From positions 1-64,000 of IMG/VR virus record IMGVR_UViG_3300002835_000070: a DNA stretch of 64,000 bases; one strand, given 5' to 3'. The position numbers and the translations under genes were made by a program. The DNA is from a virus. Below are positions 60,464 to 64,000 of this stretch, piece by piece; position 1 is the stretch's first letter; each line of letters begins with the position of its first letter. Under the pieces are notes generated by a model. That model saw only the letters and a program-made list of their open reading frames with translations, made no database searches and was not told the DNA's origin.

Positions 60464-61138
60464 ATGGCAAATTCAAAAGCGACTCCTCAATTAGGAGCAT
60501 TAACATTAGTATTACTTGTAAGAAATTATAGAAGCCAAATGATTGCTTTATTGGCAAGAAATGGTGTTGCGGTAAAACCTAATGCGTCAGAACAAAATAT
60601 AGCCAATTTAATGGCTAATTTATTAAAAGTATCAAAATCTTTTTTCAAAGATTTAAGCGACTTTTTAACTAACCCTGCGGTAACTAAAGTACTTGCAGAT
60701 GGGGTTGCTAAAGTTTCACAAACTGCTCAATATATGAAAGCAAGTGGAAATGGGTATATGAATTATGAGGGGGAAGAATATGACGATGCTTACTTTGAAG
60801 AAGACCCTATTGACCCTGCATTACCTGTACCGTCAAATACTCCAAAAAAAGGGTTTTGGTCAGATTTGAATTTTGCAGAAATATTAAAAGGAGGTATGAA
60901 TCTTTTTGGTAATTATACAAAAGCACAATCTGATGCTGAAATAGCAAGGCAACGTGCTAAAGTTGCAGAAGCGGGAGGTGGAGCAGTTGTTTTAGACCCA
61001 ACGACAGGGGAAGAAGTTGACCCAAATGACAAACCTGATACGGGATTGGGTACAACTACAATTGTTGTATTAAGTTTAGTAGGCGTTGCATTATTAGGAA
61101 CTGTAATATATTTTATTGCAAGACCTAAAAAATCTTAA
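60464..61138 (+). CDS. Virion-type protein with C-terminal anchor
   Basis: A 224-residue protein. The N-terminal helical part (MIALLARNGVAVKPNASEQN) includes a short hydrophobic stretch. The middle has an acidic patch (EGEEYDDAYFEEDPID) and an Ala-rich helix. A C-terminal helix (TTIVVLSLVGVALLGTVIYF) ends ARPKKS. Starts two bases after the upstream stop. Probably structural. Confidence 0.6.
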   Translation: MANSKATPQLGALTLVLLVRNYRSQMIALLARNGVAVKPNASEQNIANLMANLLKVSKSFFKDLSDFLTNPAVTKVLADGVAKVSQTAQYMKASGNGYMNYEGEEYDDAYFEEDPIDPALPVPSNTPKKGFWSDLNFAEILKGGMNLFGNYTKAQSDAEIARQRAKVAEAGGGAVVLDPTTGEEVDPNDKPDTGLGTTTIVVLSLVGVALLGTVIYFIARPKKS

Positions 61139-61149
61139 AAAATAGAGTT

Positions 61150-61374
61150 ATGATTGATGAAAAAATGTTATCCAATATAATTGGGGCTTCTGTTGGAACT
61201 TATCCTAATGAAGTTGCTGACTTCCTTGTGCGTAATAACGTAATTGCACCTGCACCTGAATACACGCTTGACCAATTGGTAGAGGGTGTATTTATAGGTT
61301 TGAATAAAAATCCAACTTTTACTCAAGAATATGGTTCTTGGGTAGAGCAAATTATAACTACATTAACCTTTTAA
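61150..61374 (+). CDS. Small helical protein
   Basis: A 74-residue all-helical protein without membrane segment. NEVADFLVRNNVIAPAPEYT with LDQLVEGVF resembles the helical domain of 60024. May be a soluble partner inside the capsid. Confidence 0.55.
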   Translation: MIDEKMLSNIIGASVGTYPNEVADFLVRNNVIAPAPEYTLDQLVEGVFIGLNKNPTFTQEYGSWVEQIITTLTF

Positions 61375-61386
61375 AAATATAATATT

Positions 61387-61692
61387 ATGGCAGGATGGGC
61401 AGATGCTTTAGGAGCAATATTACCAGCTTTTATAACGGTTGGCGGAGGATTAATTTCGCAAAACCAATTAGTGCAACAAGCGCAAGGTCAAGCTAATGAT
61501 GCAAGAGCATTAGCTGAAAAACAATACGAAACTGCATTGGCACAACAAAAGGCGCAAGAATTAGCTTCAATAAATGCAAACAAAAATAAAGTCGTAACTC
61601 CACCAAAGAACAATACTTTACTTTATGTTGGATTAGGTGTAGGCGGTGTTGTTTTAATTGGAGTTGTAATTTTTGCGGTTACGAGAAACTAA
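61387..61692 (+). CDS. Small membrane protein with two helices and Gln/Ala helix
   Basis: A 101-residue protein. A first hydrophobic stretch (ALGAILPAFITVGGGLI) is followed by an Ala/Gln-rich helix (LVQQAQGQANDARALAEKQY) and a C-terminal helix (LLYVGLGVGGVVLIGVVIFA). The helix-rod-helix layout suggests it spans or connects the membrane and capsid. Confidence 0.6.
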   Translation: MAGWADALGAILPAFITVGGGLISQNQLVQQAQGQANDARALAEKQYETALAQQKAQELASINANKNKVVTPPKNNTLLYVGLGVGGVVLIGVVIFAVTRN

Positions 61693-61711
61693 TTTTTAAT
61701 AAATATTAGAT

Positions 61712-61927
61712 ATGCAAGATTTTTTAGCACAAGCGAAAGACATAGCGAGTAAGGACAAAAGAGAAATTCTTATGGTAACTACTCAAGCATCGGTAAACGG
61801 TGCGGTTACAGGACTTGTTTTGGGTCTTATGATTGGTTATTGGAAAAACAAAAATATTTACATCACAGGTCTTGTAGGTGCTATCATTGGTGGTGTTGCT
61901 ACAAGTATTATAGTTAATAAAAAGTAA
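61712..61927 (+). CDS. Small two-helix glycine-zipper membrane protein
   Basis: A 71-residue protein with helices near 27-44 (VNGAVTGLVLGLMIGYW) and 50-67 (ITGLVGAIIGGVATSIIV), both with GxxxG spacing. Glycine-zipper hairpins pack closely in membranes. Probably a virion membrane protein or pore. Confidence 0.6.
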   Translation: MQDFLAQAKDIASKDKREILMVTTQASVNGAVTGLVLGLMIGYWKNKNIYITGLVGAIIGGVATSIIVNKK

Positions 61928-61934
61928 TATAATT

Positions 61935-62870
61935 ATGGATTCATCAAAATTATTGATAGTTGGGGGAGTAGTTTTAGGAGGTTTTTACCTTTTAAATAAA
62001 GGAAAAAAAACAAAAGCAGATGCGGATACAAAAGCATTAGCAGACGCTCAAGCACAAGCATTAGCTTTAGCAATGGCAACCCCAACAATACCCAATCCTG
62101 TCGTTGTAGAGTCAAAATTCTATACTCCTGCCGAAGCAACTAAAAAAGCATTGGAAGTTGTAACTAAATGGATAAGCCTTTTAGATGCTATTCCAAAAGA
62201 AGCGTTGACAGAGGAAAACAAAAATATACTCAATCAAAAGGCTTGGGATGAAAAAGCAAAAAAAGATAAAGCCGAATATGATAAAGCATTAGCACTTGCG
62301 AAATCAAAAAATGAACCTAAATTTACTTTTGGCGATACGAATTATTGGACGGCTAATGAAGAGGATGTTAGAAACGGAAGTTGGGTTAAAGTATTGTCGG
62401 CAAATGTTTGGCAACCAAACAATATTATTTCTTATTCTAATTCATTTAAAATTAGAGATGGCGACAGAATGTTTGAAATTAGTCGTGCGAATCTTATGTT
62501 TTCAAATGCCCCTAAAAATTTAGGAGATTATGTAAAGAGAGTGAAACAAATAGATTTTTCAAATGTTTACGATGCTTTAAAAGTACAATTTGCAGAACTT
62601 CCAAAAACAGATGTTGATAGGTTAGTAATATTATTGCCTAAATATCTTTTGGTAGTAAATGATGATTTTAAATATTTTGAAAATTATTTACAGCAAAATC
62701 CATTTACAATAGAAGAACAGTTGTATTTAAAAGATGTTAGTATTGATAGTTTATTCAATCCTAAAAAAACCGTAACACCTCAATTCTACGGTAATCCGAT
62801 TATACAAAACGCTACATCATTTGCAAATGCGGTACAAAACGCTACATCAATAGCAAATGCGGTTAGGTAA
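61935..62870 (+). CDS. N-anchored virion-type protein, larger soluble part
   Basis: A 311-residue protein with an N-terminal anchor (LLIVGGVVLGGFYLLNKGKK), an Ala-rich linker, a helical region (EVVTKWISLLDAIPKEALTE) and a globular part (NYWTANEEDVRNGSWVKVLS, LPKYLLVVNDDFKYFENYLQ). The C-terminus repeats ATSFANAVQNATSIANAVR. The largest of the anchored proteins in this end block; a vertex or DNA-delivery protein is possible but unproven. Confidence 0.6.
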   Translation: MDSSKLLIVGGVVLGGFYLLNKGKKTKADADTKALADAQAQALALAMATPTIPNPVVVESKFYTPAEATKKALEVVTKWISLLDAIPKEALTEENKNILNQKAWDEKAKKDKAEYDKALALAKSKNEPKFTFGDTNYWTANEEDVRNGSWVKVLSANVWQPNNIISYSNSFKIRDGDRMFEISRANLMFSNAPKNLGDYVKRVKQIDFSNVYDALKVQFAELPKTDVDRLVILLPKYLLVVNDDFKYFENYLQQNPFTIEEQLYLKDVSIDSLFNPKKTVTPQFYGNPIIQNATSFANAVQNATSIANAVR

Positions 62871-62890
62871 ACAATAGATAAAAAAAGATT

Positions 62891-63001
62891 ATGAAAAAGC
62901 AAAATATAATAATTGGTTTAGTTGGATTAGTAATTTCTCTTGGAGTAGTTTACGGATATACCTATGTAATTGGAAAATCTTGGAAAGCAAGTCAAAAATA
63001 A
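62891..63001 (+). CDS. Tiny single-pass membrane protein
   Basis: A 36-residue protein with one helix (IIIGLVGLVISLGVVYGYTY) and a basic end. Too short for confident similarity. Confidence 0.5.
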   Translation: MKKQNIIIGLVGLVISLGVVYGYTYVIGKSWKASQK

Positions 63002-63021
63002 TTAATTAAAAAATTAATAAA

Positions 63022-63462
63022 ATGGAAATTTTAAAAGACAAAAAAATATTAGTAGGTGGTTTGGCAGTAATAGGAGGTATAGCACTCGTTGCTTACTTGT
63101 TAAAGCAAAAAACACCAACAAGAAATTCAGAGGGGTTTTTTAATGCGGGTGGGAGAATTTTACCAATAAAAGAACCAATATTACCAAAAAACCAAGAGGT
63201 TTGTAATTTGCCTAATAATTTTGTTAGACAGGTAGTTACTAAAACAGGAGTAATTAAAAATTTTTGCGGTAGATACGATAGGGTTATAGCTATGACACCA
63301 ACAGGTAAAGGATTTCAATACAGGTTGCGACCTGAAATTCCGAGCGCAACTTTTATAAATGGTGGTTTTGTAAATTCAAACGGAACGGGAATTATTACAA
63401 CATATCAAATAATTAGTAGTTCTGATTATGAATCCGCATTTATTTATGGACAAAATTGTTAA
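63022..63462 (+). CDS. N-anchored virion-type protein with variable C-terminal domain
   Basis: A 146-residue protein. The anchor (KILVGGLAVIGGIALVAYLL) is a diverged member of the family at 47215 and keeps the linker NSEGFFNAGG. The C-terminal domain has a pattern shared with 63490: FCGRYDRVIAMTPTGKGF, then YESAFIYGQNC, with an early and a late Cys that may pair. Confidence 0.6.
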   Translation: MEILKDKKILVGGLAVIGGIALVAYLLKQKTPTRNSEGFFNAGGRILPIKEPILPKNQEVCNLPNNFVRQVVTKTGVIKNFCGRYDRVIAMTPTGKGFQYRLRPEIPSATFINGGFVNSNGTGIITTYQIISSSDYESAFIYGQNC

Positions 63463-63489
63463 AAAACATTAATCATTAATTCAAAAAAA

Positions 63490-63837
63490 ATGGAAAAGAA
63501 GTATTTAGTAGGAGGTTTAGCAGTAGTAGGTGCAATAGCATTGTTTATGTATTTAAAACCAAAAAACAAAGCAAATTCAGAGGGTTTCTTTAATATGAGT
63601 GGGTTTAATCCTCAAACAAATCCATTTATACCAAATTCTTTTACAAGACAAGATAGATTTTGTAAAGTTTGTGTGCAGTATGATAAAATACAATCGCCTA
63701 AAGGAGGGTTTATGTATTTAAAAAAACTGTACAACCCTAACCAATCTATTAGCGAAGCATTTAGTATCACAGAACAAGAATACACATCTGCGTTTACTAA
63801 AAACGGACTTTGTAAAGTAAATCCACCAACAAAATAA
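63490..63837 (+). CDS. N-anchored virion-type protein with variable C-terminal domain
   Basis: A 115-residue protein. The anchor and linker (GLAVVGAIALFMYLKPKNKA) are nearly identical to 47215 and 63866, whereas the domain (CVQYDKIQSPKGGFMYLKKL, EYTSAFTKNGLC) resembles 63022 instead. The anchor and the domain thus have different nearest relatives. Confidence 0.65.
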   Translation: MEKKYLVGGLAVVGAIALFMYLKPKNKANSEGFFNMSGFNPQTNPFIPNSFTRQDRFCKVCVQYDKIQSPKGGFMYLKKLYNPNQSISEAFSITEQEYTSAFTKNGLCKVNPPTK

Positions 63838-63865
63838 AACATTAACAATTAAAATTATAATAAAA

Positions 63866-64000
63866 ATGGAAAAAAAGTATATCATCGGAGGTTTAGCAGT
63901 AGTAGGTGCAATAGCATTATTTATGTATTTAAAACCAAAAAACAAAGCAAATTCAGAGGGTTTCTATGGTGCAAATGGTAGATTAACTACAAAAGGAGGT
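63866..64000 (+). CDS. N-anchored virion-type protein, 3' end outside window
   Basis: The first 45 residues: anchor (IIGGLAVVGAIALFMYLKPK), linker, then GFYGANGRLTTKGG, almost the same as the protein at 47215, 16.6 kb upstream. The rest is beyond the window. Confidence 0.65.
   Translation, partial: MEKKYIIGGLAVVGAIALFMYLKPKNKANSEGFYGANGRLTTKGG

Overview
The window is an AT-rich, almost entirely plus-strand, tightly packed gene array. It reads as a large part of a virus (or virus-derived replicon) of a Bacteroidota host, probably a flavobacterium. The evidence for the host is the recurring TTTG-N15/16-TAnnTTTG promoter, A-rich leaders without strong Shine-Dalgarno sites, and Bacteroidota-type families (DUF3127, a CarboxypepD_reg-like domain). 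No large terminase, portal, tail sheath, tail tube or tape-measure gene is recognisable. Instead there is a FtsK/HerA-type packaging ATPase (55679-56503), a strongly expressed candidate capsid protein (59233-59928) with diverged paralogues, and more than twenty small one- or two-helix membrane proteins. This fits a tailless, membrane-containing icosahedral dsDNA virus with an unusually large genome (over 64 kb). The viral assignment is well supported by gene content. The capsid assignment is inference.

Layout. 1-614: the 3' part of an IS200/IS605-type TnpB gene and a possible gene fragment behind it. 619-3845: regulation and replication (XRE repressor, phage replication protein with a Phg_2220_C domain, two OB-fold DUF3127 proteins, small conserved proteins). 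3947-18418: an accessory cluster of glycan genes (at least six glycosyltransferases or glycosyltransferase-like proteins, a NeuD/PglD acyltransferase, a short DegT-type aminotransferase, a PhyH dioxygenase, a methyltransferase). Paralogues of the candidate capsid protein are interleaved with them (6650, 14648, and a two-domain version at 17225). 18405-19418: a homing endonuclease with a structured leader, a bidirectional terminator, a tiny minus-strand membrane gene and a long palindrome. 19419-45526: polyvalent-type proteins (zeta-toxin-like kinase, multiple ADP-ribosyltransferase-like modules, ParB-like, DUF5661 and DUF5824 modules, zinc ribbon) up to 2267 residues long, whose modules are separated by a recurrent (F/Y)-x-x-G-G motif. 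In their midst lies a MoxR ATPase / GQ-repeat / VWA-like set (28973-33738). 45696-55558: virion and assembly genes, with two lytic transglycosylases, DUF5754, many anchored proteins, a PAP2 phosphatase and a VRR-NUC nuclease. 55561-56503: packaging. 56518-57111: a minus-strand homing endonuclease. 57270-58877: the lysis operon with its own promoter and terminator. 58954-60006: an isolated transcription unit for the candidate major capsid protein. 60024-64000: more membrane virion proteins, running off the window.

How the parts may work together: the glycan genes probably decorate the capsid or alter host surface sugar, as chlorovirus-encoded glycosyltransferases do for their capsid. The polyvalent proteins are probably packaged and delivered with the DNA to disarm the host. 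The transglycosylases, PAP2 phosphatase and anchored proteins probably sit in or on the virion membrane. Two families of membrane anchors (one N-terminal, one C-terminal) are attached to unrelated domains with nearly identical DNA, which suggests domain shuffling. No tRNA, rRNA, CRISPR array or integrase was recognised. The only long stretch without a plus-strand gene is 19051-19418, described above.
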